NCBI RefSeq assembly: GCF_004365875.1 | Contig: NZ_SODF01000001.1 | Coordinates: 2,666,001 to 2,730,000, forward strand | Length of the DNA: 64,000 nucleotides | Direction of reading: 5' to 3' | Origin: Kribbella kalugense | GTDB taxonomy: Bacteria > Actinomycetota > Actinomycetes > Propionibacteriales > Kribbellaceae | Shown: positions 34,381 through 44,023 of the stretch, piece by piece | Layout: every line of letters begins with the position of its first letter | Numbering within the stretch: position 1 is the stretch's first letter | Program-made: the position numbers and the translations under genes | The notes under the pieces: generated by a model | Seen by the model: the letters and a program-made list of their open reading frames with translations, nothing else | What the model was told of the DNA's origin: nothing | Database searches by the model: none

Positions 34381-35517
34381 ATGACGAAGCTGAGCCTGCA
34401 GGCCCTGAACCGTGCAACGCTGGACCGCCAGTGGCTGCTCGAACGCCGCGACGTACCCGCCCTCGACGCGATCGAGCACCTCGTCGGCATGCAGGCCCAA
34501 GCCCCGCTCGCGCCGTACGTCGGCCTGTGGACCCGCCTGACCAACTTCCACCCCGACGAACTCGTCAAGCTGCTCGAAGACCGCCAGGCAGTCCGCGGTT
34601 CGATGATGCGGGCAACCATCCACCTGGTCTCGAGCCGCGACTTCCTCGCGTTCCGCCCGCTGATCCAGCCGCGGCTCGAACGCGAGGTCTACCAGAACAC
34701 GACGTACGGCCGTCATCGCCTCGAAGGCCTCGACATGGACGCCGTACTCCGGGCCGGCATCGACCGGATGACCGAAAGCCCCGCCACAGCCGTCCAACTC
34801 CGCGAGTACCTCGGCGAGTTGTGGCCCGACCGCGAACCCGCCGCCCTGGCCCACGCCGTCCGCTGCCTCCTCCCCACCATCCAGATCCCACCCCGAGGCA
34901 TCTGGAACAAAGGCGGCAACCCCACCATGACCACCGCCAACCTCTGGCTGGCCGCCCCGACGCCTGACACGGTGCCCGACCCTGCCCCGACCGCCGGCGC
35001 TGACTCACCTGTCGAGGCGCTGATCCTCCGCTACCTGGCCGCCTACGGCCCAGCGTCGGTAGCCGACGCCCAAACCTGGTCCGGCCTGACCCACCTCACC
35101 GAAATCTTCGACCGCCTCGACCTCCGCACCTACACCGACGCCGACTCCGGCCGGACCCTCTACGACCTCCCCCACCTAACCCTCCCCGACGAGGACACCC
35201 CCGCCCCCACTCGCTTCCTCCCCGAATACGACAACCTCCTCCTCTCCCACGCCAACCGAACCCGCTTCATCTCAAAGGCCACCCGCGCCACCCTCACCCT
35301 CCAAGACGTCCTAACCAAAGGCACAATCCTCCACAACGGCCAAGCAACCGCCCTCTGGCGACAACCCAAATCCCCCAAATCCCAAGCCATTCTGGAGATA
35401 ACCCCCATCACCCCCATAACCCCCCAAACCTGGACCACCCTAAAAACCGAAGCCCACAACCTCCTAACCTTCACCACCCCAAGCGCAACCCACGAAATCA
35501 AGCGACTCGACCAATAG
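34381..35517 (+). CDS. Winged-helix DNA-binding protein, AlkZ/AlkX (YcaQ)-like DNA glycosylase
   Basis: 378 residues. The HTH_42/YcaQ family is recognisable from LNRATLDRQWLLER..., IEHLVGMQAQAPLAPYVGLWTRL, RGSMMRATIHLVSSRDF and RFLPEYDNLLLSHANRTRF. The Q-x-Q motif (Q38-A-Q40), which in AlkZ/YcaQ positions the catalytic water for unhooking interstrand crosslinks and alkylated bases, is present. It is therefore a candidate DNA-repair glycosylase. AGGAGAGG lies eight bases before the ATG. The last 70 codons use many A- or C-ending, less common codons (ACCCAAATCCCCCAAATC-type runs) unlike the rest of the gene. Confidence 0.82.
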   Translation: MTKLSLQALNRATLDRQWLLERRDVPALDAIEHLVGMQAQAPLAPYVGLWTRLTNFHPDELVKLLEDRQAVRGSMMRATIHLVSSRDFLAFRPLIQPRLEREVYQNTTYGRHRLEGLDMDAVLRAGIDRMTESPATAVQLREYLGELWPDREPAALAHAVRCLLPTIQIPPRGIWNKGGNPTMTTANLWLAAPTPDTVPDPAPTAGADSPVEALILRYLAAYGPASVADAQTWSGLTHLTEIFDRLDLRTYTDADSGRTLYDLPHLTLPDEDTPAPTRFLPEYDNLLLSHANRTRFISKATRATLTLQDVLTKGTILHNGQATALWRQPKSPKSQAILEITPITPITPQTWTTLKTEAHNLLTFTTPSATHEIKRLDQ

Positions 35518-35544
35518 CTCGGGCGCGCTGGAGGTCCTGCTTGC

Positions 35545-36588
35545 TCAAGAACGCTGCTGCTGCAATTGCTCGAGCGCGCGGACTCTCTCGGAGAGCGAAG
35601 GCGCACTCGCCACAAAGTGCGAGCGACGGCTGGCATCACGTCCGAGCGTTTGCTGATGTTGGAACTGCCACCCGTAGAGGACCTGGATCAGCGTCGCGCC
35701 GTAGCCCATGGTTGCGGCCCGGCGATCGGCCTGGAGAACCTCGCGGCGACTCAGCCAAGCGAGGATCGGTGGCGCGACGAGTGGAGTCAAGAAGAGCAGC
35801 GGGAGCGTAAGGCTGTCATCGAATGTCAGCACCGCCAAGAGGACGCCAAGGTATCCGATCAACACGAATCCGATGACTACACAGCCGACTGCCGGCACAG
35901 CACGCATCAACCGGCCCAGCGCACGAACGCCGATCAGCGCACAGCGAGCAGGTATCGAGTACCAGAAGCTCAGCAGGCTGAGCCAGTCTCGTCCACCCAA
36001 GTGATGGCCGAGTTCGTGGGCCAGCGTCGCCTCGAGGTGTGACGGCGGCAGCGTGTACAGCGCCCAGCGAGTAGTTCCAATGATGTGCCCAGGCGTCGGA
36101 CTGGCGTTGGGATCTTCCGACTCCTGAATCCAGATCGCATATCGATCCTCCGGGATGCCGGCCCGGTCTGCCAACTGACGCCAGATGGGCCGCAACCGCT
36201 GCTCTTCGATCAACGTCGGCTGCCGAAGGCGGAAGAGGTACCGCGCGAGCATGTCCTCCACAGGTCGTAGGAAGACGACTGCCCCCGACACGATCCAGAT
36301 GACTACAAGCAACCAGCCCCAGCCAAAGCCGATGATTCCAACGACCCACGAGACAACAGCAAAGCTCCAGAAGAACCAGGGCACTGCTGACAGCAAGAGC
36401 GCTGCGGTCGACACCTCGACTCGTCGCGGTTGAGATGCGCCGCTCGCCGCAGACGGTCCTGGGGGGAGCGCCGCCCACGATTGCGGTGGGGGCAGCGGCG
36501 CGCTCCCGTAGCCGGGTGGTGGCTCGGGCTGACCGTTACCGTGAGCCCAAGGACTGTTCGGGTCGCTGGGATCACCAGGGCCAGCCAT
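35545..36588 (-). CDS. M48 family membrane metalloprotease (HtpX-like)
   Basis: 347 residues. A proline-rich cytosolic leader (about 1-55) is followed by two membrane helices (ALLLSAVPWFFWSFAVVSWVVGIIGFGWGWLLVVIWIVSGAVVF), the zinc motif H191-E-L-G-H195-H in ATLAHELGHHLGG, two further helices, and the third ligand region SRREVLQADRRAATMGYG (ExxxAD). This is the HtpX/Ste24 arrangement with the active site facing the cytosol. ATG 36588 is chosen because GAGGAG lies six bases before it. It is the last gene on the strand of the type IV secretion operon, 41 bases after the cell-wall hydrolase, so it may be part of that operon. Confidence 0.85.
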   Translation of the reverse strand: MAGPGDPSDPNSPWAHGNGQPEPPPGYGSAPLPPPQSWAALPPGPSAASGASQPRRVEVSTAALLLSAVPWFFWSFAVVSWVVGIIGFGWGWLLVVIWIVSGAVVFLRPVEDMLARYLFRLRQPTLIEEQRLRPIWRQLADRAGIPEDRYAIWIQESEDPNASPTPGHIIGTTRWALYTLPPSHLEATLAHELGHHLGGRDWLSLLSFWYSIPARCALIGVRALGRLMRAVPAVGCVVIGFVLIGYLGVLLAVLTFDDSLTLPLLFLTPLVAPPILAWLSRREVLQADRRAATMGYGATLIQVLYGWQFQHQQTLGRDASRRSHFVASAPSLSERVRALEQLQQQRS

Positions 36589-36629
36589 CGGCTTCTCCTC
36601 GTCGAGTGGGCGGTTGGGTCCGTCCATTA

Positions 36630-37772
36630 TCAGTACAGGGATACGTGGACGTGGTCGAAGTGGCCGCCGGTGGCGTCGGTTGGGTTGTAGACGCCGCCGC
36701 CGTTGTACGGAATCCAGGTACCTCGGCGGGCCGACCAGATCTTGCCGTACCAGATCACGTAGTGCACACCTGTCTGCCCAGCGGTCGTCACGGCCCAGTT
36801 CGCGATCTGGTCACCTCGTGCGCGAGCGGGCGCGGACTTTCTCGAGTCCGTGCCGACCATGACGTCGCAGGCCAGGCCGCGAGGGTGGTCGCTGGTCGGG
36901 TTCCACGCGTGAGCGTCCCAGCAGCTCATGCTCAGGTTGCCGAGGTTCTTCCGCGCGAGGGCAACCCAGGCCGCCGTACGCGGCGTCACTAGGCCTCCAG
37001 TGCCGGTCGGGTCAGTGACGGTCGCCTTCTGCTCCGGCCAGACTCCGTTGACCGGCTTGCCTGCGGTCAAACCGCCGGACTGACCGCAGTCGTCGTCCTG
37101 CAAACCATCGACGACCGAGCCCCCGGCCGGGGCGTCCGAGCGACCCGCGTACGGGTTCCCAGATCTGGTCAGATCGATGCCGGCTGCCGAGGCGATCTCG
37201 CGTGCCTCTTGCTCACGCGACGCGTACCTGTCGGGGAACGCGGATACCTGAACTGCCTGCGCAGCATCACCGAGCGCCATCGAAGGCCAGCCGTTGATGT
37301 CGACGAGTCCAGGCGGGCTCGGCGCCGAAGGTCCGCCGAAGAACGCATCGGCGGCGTACCGCGGATCCAGGATCTGCCTGACCGTACCCCAGCCGGCCGC
37401 CGGACGCTGCTGGAAAAGACCAACCGAGTCCGCGTCGCCGTAGGTGAGGTTCTGGAGATCCGATTCCACCAAAGCCGTCATCAACGCGATCAGCGTCGCC
37501 TTACCCGGTAACCCGCGCTGTACGGCGACGCTGTCGATCAACTTGGCGAATGCGACCTGCGTGACGCGAAGGGGACCGGTGGGCTTCGGGTCGCCGCCCT
37601 GTCCAGGAATCCCTGGAGGGCAAGCGGCCTGCGTCGTACTGCCGCCACCGAAAGGTGCGAGCATCAGCAGGCTTGCGACTCCGATGATTGCCAGCGCGGC
37701 TGCACCTTTGGCGAACCACCCTCGCCCGGCCACTGCCAGGAGTCCGCGTCCGAGATCACGCTCGTCGAACAT
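36630..37772 (-). CDS. Membrane-anchored cell-wall hydrolase of the T4SS operon (transglycosylase-like + LAS peptidase-like)
   Basis: 380 residues: an N-terminal membrane helix (AAALAIIGVASLLMLAPFGG), a goose-lysozyme/transglycosylase-like segment (LIALMTALVESDLQNLTYGDADSVGLFQQRPAAGWGT, with E as likely acid and the QQR signature), and a C-terminal domain resembling the ARB_07466/VanY-like D-Ala-D-Ala peptidase fold (WDAHAWNPTSDHPRGLACDVMVG... GHFDHVHVS, zinc-site H/D/H pattern). It would open the peptidoglycan for the secretion channel, as CwlT does in ICEBs1, and occupies the same place in the operon. Start ATG 37772 after GGGGGG; GTG one codon earlier is possible. Confidence 0.82.
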   Translation of the reverse strand: MFDERDLGRGLLAVAGRGWFAKGAAALAIIGVASLLMLAPFGGGSTTQAACPPGIPGQGGDPKPTGPLRVTQVAFAKLIDSVAVQRGLPGKATLIALMTALVESDLQNLTYGDADSVGLFQQRPAAGWGTVRQILDPRYAADAFFGGPSAPSPPGLVDINGWPSMALGDAAQAVQVSAFPDRYASREQEAREIASAAGIDLTRSGNPYAGRSDAPAGGSVVDGLQDDDCGQSGGLTAGKPVNGVWPEQKATVTDPTGTGGLVTPRTAAWVALARKNLGNLSMSCWDAHAWNPTSDHPRGLACDVMVGTDSRKSAPARARGDQIANWAVTTAGQTGVHYVIWYGKIWSARRGTWIPYNGGGVYNPTDATGGHFDHVHVSLY

Positions 37773-37787
37773 CACAACCCCCCGCCG

Positions 37788-38711
37788 TCACGGTCCCGTC
37801 CCACCAGACACCTCGCTGACGACCCACTGACCGTCCTGGTTGGCCAGCGTGATGAGAAGAGGTAGGTCGAATCGCTGGGCGTGCTTGCCGGTCACGTTGA
37901 TAGTGACTTTGACGAACCGGGTGATCCGGTCCGGGGTGTCAACCGGAGCTTCCGCATTCGGCTGCGGAGCGCTGACCGGCGCGCCGAGGACTGTGGATTT
38001 ACCGCCGTCGTTCTTGAGTGCTTCGTACGTCGGATCGCCCGCGGCAGTGAAGCTCGACGCCACCTCGGGAGTCATGTACTTCGCGCATTTGGCGACCAGA
38101 GCGGAGTACGTCTCGGCAGCCGGATCACGGGTGTAGAAGGCTCGGGCCCAAGCACCGACTGCAGTCGACGCCAACGCCGTCGCCCCGGCCGATGGTCGCT
38201 TGCTCTCAGGAGGTGGCGTCGTGAGTGCCGAGCTCGTGGGAGCAACGGGCTGGTTCGACTGAGTCGACGGCGCGGTCGGCAGTACGACGGAGCGACCAGG
38301 AGTCAGCACGCCGATCGGCGCTCCGTCGTCCTTACTCTTATTGCCTAGCAGACGTGGCAGTCCACCGCCGACACCAAGGATGACGACGGCGAGGAGTACT
38401 ACCAGAACCACAATGGCCGCAGGGCTTGTCGGCTCGGACTGACGCTGATTGCGAAGCCACGCCATCCGCTGCGCGTGATCGTCGCGACGCCAATTCTTCT
38501 TGGCACGGCGTCGCTCGCGGCCGCTGAGGTCGTCCAGCTCTTCCGGGTAGTCGTAGTCGTTGCTCATCAACGACCGCCAGCCGCCGGGCGCATCCGGGCG
38601 CGGGCGATCGTCCCGACGGTCCGTATCCGGGACCCTCGGCTCAGGCGCGCGATGCCGGGACTGGCCGGCGCCTTCCCGACGGTCCTGCGGCGATCGTGGT
38701 TTCCGGGCCAT
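37788..38711 (-). CDS. T4SS-operon membrane protein with extracytoplasmic domain
   Basis: 307 residues: a long charged cytosolic leader rich in Arg and Asp, one membrane helix (AAIVVLVVLLAVVILGVGGGL, about 99-119), a Ser/Pro/Thr linker and an extracytoplasmic domain (AVGAWARAFYTRDPAAETYSALVAKCAKYMTPEVASSF... FVKVTINVTGKHAQRFDLPLLITLANQDGQWVVSEV) that has the look of the NTF2-like fold of VirB8/TcpC proteins. So the operon may encode two such periplasmic-type scaffold proteins. ATG follows AGGTGA, which includes the stop codon of the upstream VirB6-like gene, six bases before it. Confidence 0.72.
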   Translation of the reverse strand: MARKPRSPQDRREGAGQSRHRAPEPRVPDTDRRDDRPRPDAPGGWRSLMSNDYDYPEELDDLSGRERRRAKKNWRRDDHAQRMAWLRNQRQSEPTSPAAIVVLVVLLAVVILGVGGGLPRLLGNKSKDDGAPIGVLTPGRSVVLPTAPSTQSNQPVAPTSSALTTPPPESKRPSAGATALASTAVGAWARAFYTRDPAAETYSALVAKCAKYMTPEVASSFTAAGDPTYEALKNDGGKSTVLGAPVSAPQPNAEAPVDTPDRITRFVKVTINVTGKHAQRFDLPLLITLANQDGQWVVSEVSGGTGP

Positions 38712-38717
38712 CCGACA

Positions 38718-40739
38718 TCACCTACGCGTCGGCACGTGCACCGTCACGCCGTCCTTGGTGACAGGCGAGTAGTCCCGGAACCTCGGCGGCTGCGAAGCCG
38801 GCGCCTGCCTCCGCCGTACCCGCTGCCCCTTCGGCGGCCCTTCCCGAAGACTCGCCGAGTGAGTATGCGCACGCGGCTCGTACCGAACGTCATTGGAAGG
38901 CATAGGAATAGGCCGCCGAGAATGCCGAGCCTTCTGCGCCTCAGCCCGCGCCCCACCCGACGACGCGCTACCCGTAGTGGCCACCCCGGCGGTCGTCACC
39001 GTTATGGCCGGACGCCGGTCAGCATCCTTGGACCGATCGCGAGCACGGGCAAGATTGTGAGCTGATGTGCTCCGCGTCGAACTGGCTGCCGACGCCGTCC
39101 GACCGCCTGCGCCAGCTGTCGTGGCCCCAGTGGTACCCGCGTGTTGGCCGCCAGGGCTGCCGCCTGCGCTACTTGCTGTGGCGTCGGCTCGCTTTCTCTC
39201 CGGTCCGGCAGTCAGTTCGTGCGGCGAGCTAGCCGTCGTTCCGCGCGCCAACGAGGTGTGTGCTGGAGCCTGGCGGTAGACGCGGACCGACGGGACGTGC
39301 TGCGACCCGGCCTCTCCTGTTCGGAGACGGTCGCTCCTGCGCTCCGTCAAGGACGGTGCGGCGCCGCGACTGGCCATCGAACCAACGAGGCGTTTGAAGG
39401 CACCCATGGCGCCACGGCGAGCGAGACCTCCGAGCATGATGCTTCCTGAACCTGGCCGCATCATCGAGGTCAGGTTGTCCAGCAAACGGCGCAACCTGAA
39501 GCCCGCTATGAGAACTGCGATGGCAAGACCCGACACCGGCAGCCAGCCCAGCACGCCGGTCAAGCTGAAGACGGCCGTCACCAGGGTTAGTGCGGTTCCG
39601 AACACCAGCATCGCAAGAAACGACTGGATGACGAGTCCTATCAGGGCCTCGAACCAGTTGAGGCCCCATTGTCTCGGTCTGCCGGGAATAGTCCAAAGAC
39701 AAGCGAAGAAGACACCGACAACGAGCAGCAGCAAACATCCGACGAACGCCATCAGCGCCGTAAAGGCCAGCGAGATGTTCAGAAACGCGAACAAGGTGGC
39801 CGCGATCGCAGCCAGCATTACGACTGCAATTCGCCCAAACGCATTATCGCCTTTGACCCATTTGACGGTCGGAGCATCGTCGCCGCCCTCAGCCGGAGCT
39901 ATGACGGAATCGATGTACTTCGACCGTGCATCCGCGTCCGTGCCGGCGTCCAGCATCCCCTTGCCGTAGCGTCCGCACGCCTCGAGAGATCCGAACTCGG
40001 CAATACACCAAGGCGTCACGGCGAATCCACGCCAACTGGCGTCCGCCGACTTCCTTAGCAACGTGTCTCGAGAACTCCCAGTAAATCCGGGTTCTGGCCA
40101 TGGCAACGGATTCTGCATCGTCGGGCCCATGGCGTCAGCCGAGGTCGCCATGATCGTGTCGGCCCCCAGTTGGCGCGCGCCGTCAACACCACGCAGCCAG
40201 GTCGCGGGTGCGATGGCAAAGCTGATACTGAGCACGCCCGCAACAAACACCCAGATCAACTGGCCCATCGCACTGCCGCTCGTCTTCCGCTGCGTGTAGG
40301 CGGCCACAGCACCGAAGGCCAACGCTGACGGCAGGAGCCATCCGACCAACTGCGTACTTGATGCCCCAATGGTCGTGGATGTCGCTTCTGTCAGCGGCTT
40401 GACATCAGTGAACGAGAACAACCACCACCCGACCGAGATAGCTCCGCGCGTAATCGCGACGATGTACATCATCACCATGTGCGCGTACCCGTTGAAGACC
40501 GACTCAATGGGGTCGCGGATGCTCTTCTCGAAGTCGAGCCCATAGACCATTGGTCCGTATTGCTCGAACAGCGTCCGCGTATCGCCGTGAGTCAAGTCGG
40601 GAGTCGGTAGGAGATCCCCGAAACCTGTCGGAGTGGTAGGCGTCGGCTTCGGGTCGGCTGCAAGGGCGACCTGGGCGGTAACAATGAGTGATATCGAGAA
40701 GACCGTCGCCGCCGTTCGAAGCCGGTAGGCCCACCTCAT
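38718..40739 (-). CDS. VirB6/TrbL (ConG)-like polytopic T4SS membrane protein
   Basis: 673 residues. A signal peptide (TAATVFSISLIVTAQVALAA) precedes an extracytoplasmic stretch, then seven or so membrane helices between about 85 and 445 (for example AHMVMMYIVAITRGAISVGWWLF, IAVVMLAAIAATLFAFLNISLAFTALMAFVGCLLLLVVGVFFACLW, ALIGLVIQSFLAMLVFGTALTLVTAVFSLTG). The last 220 residues are basic, disordered and cytosolic. This matches VirB6/TrbL-type inner-membrane channel proteins. It follows the VirB4-like gene with an ATGA overlap. Note the many lower-GC codons compared with the flanking genes. Confidence 0.82.
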   Translation of the reverse strand: MRWAYRLRTAATVFSISLIVTAQVALAADPKPTPTTPTGFGDLLPTPDLTHGDTRTLFEQYGPMVYGLDFEKSIRDPIESVFNGYAHMVMMYIVAITRGAISVGWWLFSFTDVKPLTEATSTTIGASSTQLVGWLLPSALAFGAVAAYTQRKTSGSAMGQLIWVFVAGVLSISFAIAPATWLRGVDGARQLGADTIMATSADAMGPTMQNPLPWPEPGFTGSSRDTLLRKSADASWRGFAVTPWCIAEFGSLEACGRYGKGMLDAGTDADARSKYIDSVIAPAEGGDDAPTVKWVKGDNAFGRIAVVMLAAIAATLFAFLNISLAFTALMAFVGCLLLLVVGVFFACLWTIPGRPRQWGLNWFEALIGLVIQSFLAMLVFGTALTLVTAVFSLTGVLGWLPVSGLAIAVLIAGFRLRRLLDNLTSMMRPGSGSIMLGGLARRGAMGAFKRLVGSMASRGAAPSLTERRSDRLRTGEAGSQHVPSVRVYRQAPAHTSLARGTTASSPHELTAGPERKRADATASSAGGSPGGQHAGTTGATTAGAGGRTASAASSTRSTSAHNLARARDRSKDADRRPAITVTTAGVATTGSASSGGARAEAQKARHSRRPIPMPSNDVRYEPRAHTHSASLREGPPKGQRVRRRQAPASQPPRFRDYSPVTKDGVTVHVPTRR

Positions 40740-43700
40740 GCGACGTGCTCCTTGTTGCCCTTGGGGGGGTGGGTTGGTTCGTCAGGAGTGTCGCCGGTGG
40801 CGGGGTACATGGCTTCGTTGTAGGCGGCTTCGTCTGCTTCTTGGTCGTAGACCTCGTCGGGGCCGATCGGGGACTCGTGGTGGAGGGCGTGGCGGTAGTC
40901 CTGGTGGTCTGCTTCGCCGTTCGACTGGGCGTAGTGCTGGCCGTTGGCTTCGCTGGTCGGCTGGCCGTTGGGGTCGCTGTTCGGGTGACCGTTGGACTGG
41001 CCGTTTGGCTGGGGCTGGTGGTTCTGCCCGTTTTCGCGCGAGTAGGCCTGCCCGTTGGCGTGGTGGTCCTGGCCGTTGGGGGTCGGTGGGTGGCCGTCTT
41101 GCTGGGATACGGGTTGGGCTGCCGGGGGCTGGGGGGCCGTTGGCGGGTTCGAGGCGTAGGGGCGTTCAGGGCCGAGGGGGCCGGGTTGCGGCTCCGTTGA
41201 TAGGGAGGCGCGGGCGGCGGGTTGGACTGGTGCAGGCGGTTGGGCGGTGGGCTGCACAGGACCGGCTGTCGGGTGCTGGGCCGGGACCGCGAGTTGCTGG
41301 GCCGCGAGTTGCTGGGCCGTGAGCTGCTGAGTCGCCAGTTGCTGAGCCGTGAGTTGGTGCGCCGCAGGTTGCTGGGCCGCGTGCTGCGGGGCCGAGGCCT
41401 GAGCGGGCTGGGCTTGGGCGGGCGGAACCTGGGCGGGCGGGGCCTGGGCGGTGGCGGCCTGCGCGGCTTGGGCGGTGGCGGCTGGTTCTAGGGAATCTTC
41501 GGGGTCGTCGGCGAACGGGTCTTCGGGTTCGTAGGGGGCGATGACCGGTTGGGTGGGTTCGTTCGCGTGTTCGGATTCGGGGGTGGTTCGGAGGAGGGCG
41601 GCTACGCGTTGGCTGGGGATGTCGATCTGGACGGTGGCTACTTCGTCCCAGCGGTCGCGCATGATGCAGTGGCCGTGGCGGATGGATTTGCCGTTGGCGG
41701 CGGTGTTGATGCCGCGGACCAGGGTTTGGTACGGCGCGGTTTGCGGGCGGCCGAGGAGTTCGAGCAGCGAGTCCACCTGTTCGCGGGAACGCAGGCTGAA
41801 CGCGAACAGGGTGGTGATCTGCTCGACCAGGCCGGGGAGCTTCAGGATCGACGCCGGGTCCTGGGTGTCGAGGACCAGCGAGGCACCGAGCGCACGGCCG
41901 ACACGGGCGATGTAGTCCAGGAAGGACGCGCCGTCCGGAGTCTTCGTCAGCAGGTGGACCTCGGGGACGATGACGACCTTCGACCGACCGCGGAATTCCC
42001 GGCGGCCCGTCGTACGGACCATCCAGGCGAGGCAGCCGCGGAGGCAGGCCATGCCGACGCGTTCGATCGGGGACCACGACTCGGGAGCCGACTCTGGGGA
42101 CGGCAGGGTCAGGCCGGGCATCTGGACGACCCAGAGGCCTGGGTTCGTGGTCAGAGACGACAAGCCGGATGGCGGGCCGGCGACGACCGAGCCGAGGCCG
42201 GTCTCGACGAGGTCGCGTAGCGCGAAGCCGACGGTCCGGATGGTCTCGGATTCCGAGGCGCACAGTCGCTGGATGACGCCCCATGACGAGGGGTCAGGCG
42301 ACTGGATCTCGGCGCGGGTAGCCGCCATGACCGGAGCCTCGGCCGCACCACGCAGGTGTGGTGGAAGCAGGAGCATGAGCTGCGACGGAGCCTGCAGCAA
42401 CGCGTCATCAACGGGCAGCACCCGCAGCAGGTCTGCAGCACCAGAGAACTGTGCAGTGATCTCGATGACAGCCGTGGGTACGCCGTACTCCGCGGCGACT
42501 GCGGACACACCGGCCGCGTCACCCTTCAGGTCCAGCAACGGCACCCAAGCGCCGGCGAACGCGGAATCCAGACCGCCCATCATCGCGGCCGTCGTCTTCC
42601 CTCGACCCGACCGGCCAAGGAACAGCGTCGTCGTCGCGTCACCAAGAGCCGAACCGGCGGCCGCGTCAAAGCGAACCAGACCAGGGGTCGACCCGGTCAG
42701 GTAACCAAGAGCCGGACCGGTTGCGTCACCGATCGACGCACCGCCCCAAAACCAGGACCCGAAGAACGCGGTCGACTCCCGCACATGCCCGAGGTCCGGG
42801 ACGCGCAACTGGTCGCCCGGCAGGGACTCCAGCCACAGGTCGCGCTGCTCGTCCGCGCCGGCCGCGACGGTGATGCCACGGTCCGCGTAGTGGGCGATGA
42901 CGGCGTCAACGTACGCCTCGAGGTCCTCGCGGGTGTCCGCGCTGACCAGCAGTCGCGGGTGGTCCTCGACCAGAGTCAGACCACTGCGGTTGATGTCGCG
43001 CTTGACCTCACGCATCACGCGCTCGGTCTCGACGATCTCGTCGGCGGTCTCCTCCGCAGTACCCTTCGCGGCCGACCGTCGCTGCTCCTTCGCGCTCTTC
43101 CGGGTCTCGTCGACCAGGTGGCGCGCGGTCTTCTTCGTCAGCACGCGGAACCGGACGGACGCCTCGACCGTGACGTCGATCTCGTCGCCGTCGTCGTCGA
43201 TCGCCTTGATCTCCGACAGCGTCCGCAGCCACTCCCCCGCACCCGGCGTCTCGAGCTCCTCCGGGAAGTCCGTCATCGCCAGAACGGTCGTGTACGCCGC
43301 GATCTGGCCACGCGTGTCGTAGATCCGCAGATGGTCGGTGTACGGCACCACCCGGCCGGACGTGAGCCGAGCCAGCGAAGCACCCGTGATCAGACCACGA
43401 CGCGGCGCCGCGACCGCACCACGATGCATCTCCCGGCTGATCAGCCAGGAGATCACCTCGGCCGGCGCCGTGTGGGCCCGCCAGACGGTCGAGCCGAGCT
43501 GACGAGCGAGCTTGCGCACCCGCTCGTCCAGGTGCGCGAGCTCACGCGCGCTCACCCGCCACGACGTCGTACCCAAGGCGTCGCTGATCGAGCCGCGCAC
43601 CTGGGCCGTCGCCCGCGGGTCACGGTCGGACAGGTGTACGCCGAGCGCGACGTACCGCTCCGGCATCCGCATCTCGTCGATCCGGTCGGCCCGGGTCTGC

Positions 43701-44023
43701 GCCCAGGCCTCGTGGTCGCCGAGCCGGTAGTGGCCGGCGACGGAGTCGATGTAGTCCTGGCCGGTCGAGCGGCCCCAGACCACCTTGAGGTGGCTGAGCC
43801 GGTCGCCGAGGATCGTCGCCGCCGCGCTGACCGCCGCGTCCAGCGCCGCGTCCTGCTCACCCTCGGTGGCCAGGTCAGTGTTCGCCACCGAGATCAGGAA
43901 CCACGCTTCCGCGCTGCGCTCGGTCACCAGCAGGCCGTCGGCGATGGCGACAAGACGAGGTGGCGGTAGGCCGCGCTCGCGGCCGACCCCCACCAGGTTC
44001 AGGAGTTTGTCAGCGATCTTCAT
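40736..44023 (-). CDS. VirB4/ConE-like T4SS ATPase with long disordered C-terminal tail
   Basis: 1095 residues. The N-terminal 430 residues are the VirB4-type membrane-associated region (WFLISVANTDLATEGEQDAALDAAVS, HLDERVRKLARQLGSTVWRA). The ATPase core has Walker A LGRSGRGKTT with K476 and a Walker B-like KVVIVPEVHLL with E688, plus VVQMPGLTLP and LDTQDPASILKLPGL, features of VirB4/TraC ATPases that power pilus assembly or substrate export. From about 835 the chain is low complexity: Ala/Gln/Pro repeats, then NGQ-rich repeats. ATG 44023 has GGAAGGG seven bases before it. It overlaps both neighbours by ATGA. Confidence 0.88.
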   Translation of the reverse strand: MKIADKLLNLVGVGRERGLPPPRLVAIADGLLVTERSAEAWFLISVANTDLATEGEQDAALDAAVSAAATILGDRLSHLKVVWGRSTGQDYIDSVAGHYRLGDHEAWAQTRADRIDEMRMPERYVALGVHLSDRDPRATAQVRGSISDALGTTSWRVSARELAHLDERVRKLARQLGSTVWRAHTAPAEVISWLISREMHRGAVAAPRRGLITGASLARLTSGRVVPYTDHLRIYDTRGQIAAYTTVLAMTDFPEELETPGAGEWLRTLSEIKAIDDDGDEIDVTVEASVRFRVLTKKTARHLVDETRKSAKEQRRSAAKGTAEETADEIVETERVMREVKRDINRSGLTLVEDHPRLLVSADTREDLEAYVDAVIAHYADRGITVAAGADEQRDLWLESLPGDQLRVPDLGHVRESTAFFGSWFWGGASIGDATGPALGYLTGSTPGLVRFDAAAGSALGDATTTLFLGRSGRGKTTAAMMGGLDSAFAGAWVPLLDLKGDAAGVSAVAAEYGVPTAVIEITAQFSGAADLLRVLPVDDALLQAPSQLMLLLPPHLRGAAEAPVMAATRAEIQSPDPSSWGVIQRLCASESETIRTVGFALRDLVETGLGSVVAGPPSGLSSLTTNPGLWVVQMPGLTLPSPESAPESWSPIERVGMACLRGCLAWMVRTTGRREFRGRSKVVIVPEVHLLTKTPDGASFLDYIARVGRALGASLVLDTQDPASILKLPGLVEQITTLFAFSLRSREQVDSLLELLGRPQTAPYQTLVRGINTAANGKSIRHGHCIMRDRWDEVATVQIDIPSQRVAALLRTTPESEHANEPTQPVIAPYEPEDPFADDPEDSLEPAATAQAAQAATAQAPPAQVPPAQAQPAQASAPQHAAQQPAAHQLTAQQLATQQLTAQQLAAQQLAVPAQHPTAGPVQPTAQPPAPVQPAARASLSTEPQPGPLGPERPYASNPPTAPQPPAAQPVSQQDGHPPTPNGQDHHANGQAYSRENGQNHQPQPNGQSNGHPNSDPNGQPTSEANGQHYAQSNGEADHQDYRHALHHESPIGPDEVYDQEADEAAYNEAMYPATGDTPDEPTHPPKGNKEHVA
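41291..41380. repeat. 15-bp tandem repeat inside the VirB4-like gene
   Basis: Six imperfect units of GAGTTGCTGGGCCGC encode a repeating five-residue Gln/Leu/Ala unit (QQLAA, QQLTA) in the disordered tail. In-frame length variation by slippage would be expected here. Confidence 0.8.

Noticed and set aside
35160-35517. Horizontal origin or frameshift at the 3' end of the AlkZ-like gene
   Set aside because: Codon use becomes unusual, but the family C-terminal motif RFLPEYDNLLLSHANRTRF stays in frame, so I see relaxed codon choice rather than a foreign segment.
41222-41491. CRISPR-like or separate short gene in the 15-bp repeats
   Set aside because: The repeats are contiguous, in frame, and encode the low-complexity tail of the VirB4-like protein.
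42356-43969. 537-codon plus-strand frame opposite the VirB4-like gene
   Set aside because: Mirror-frame composition and no domains; the minus-strand VirB4 features are unambiguous.
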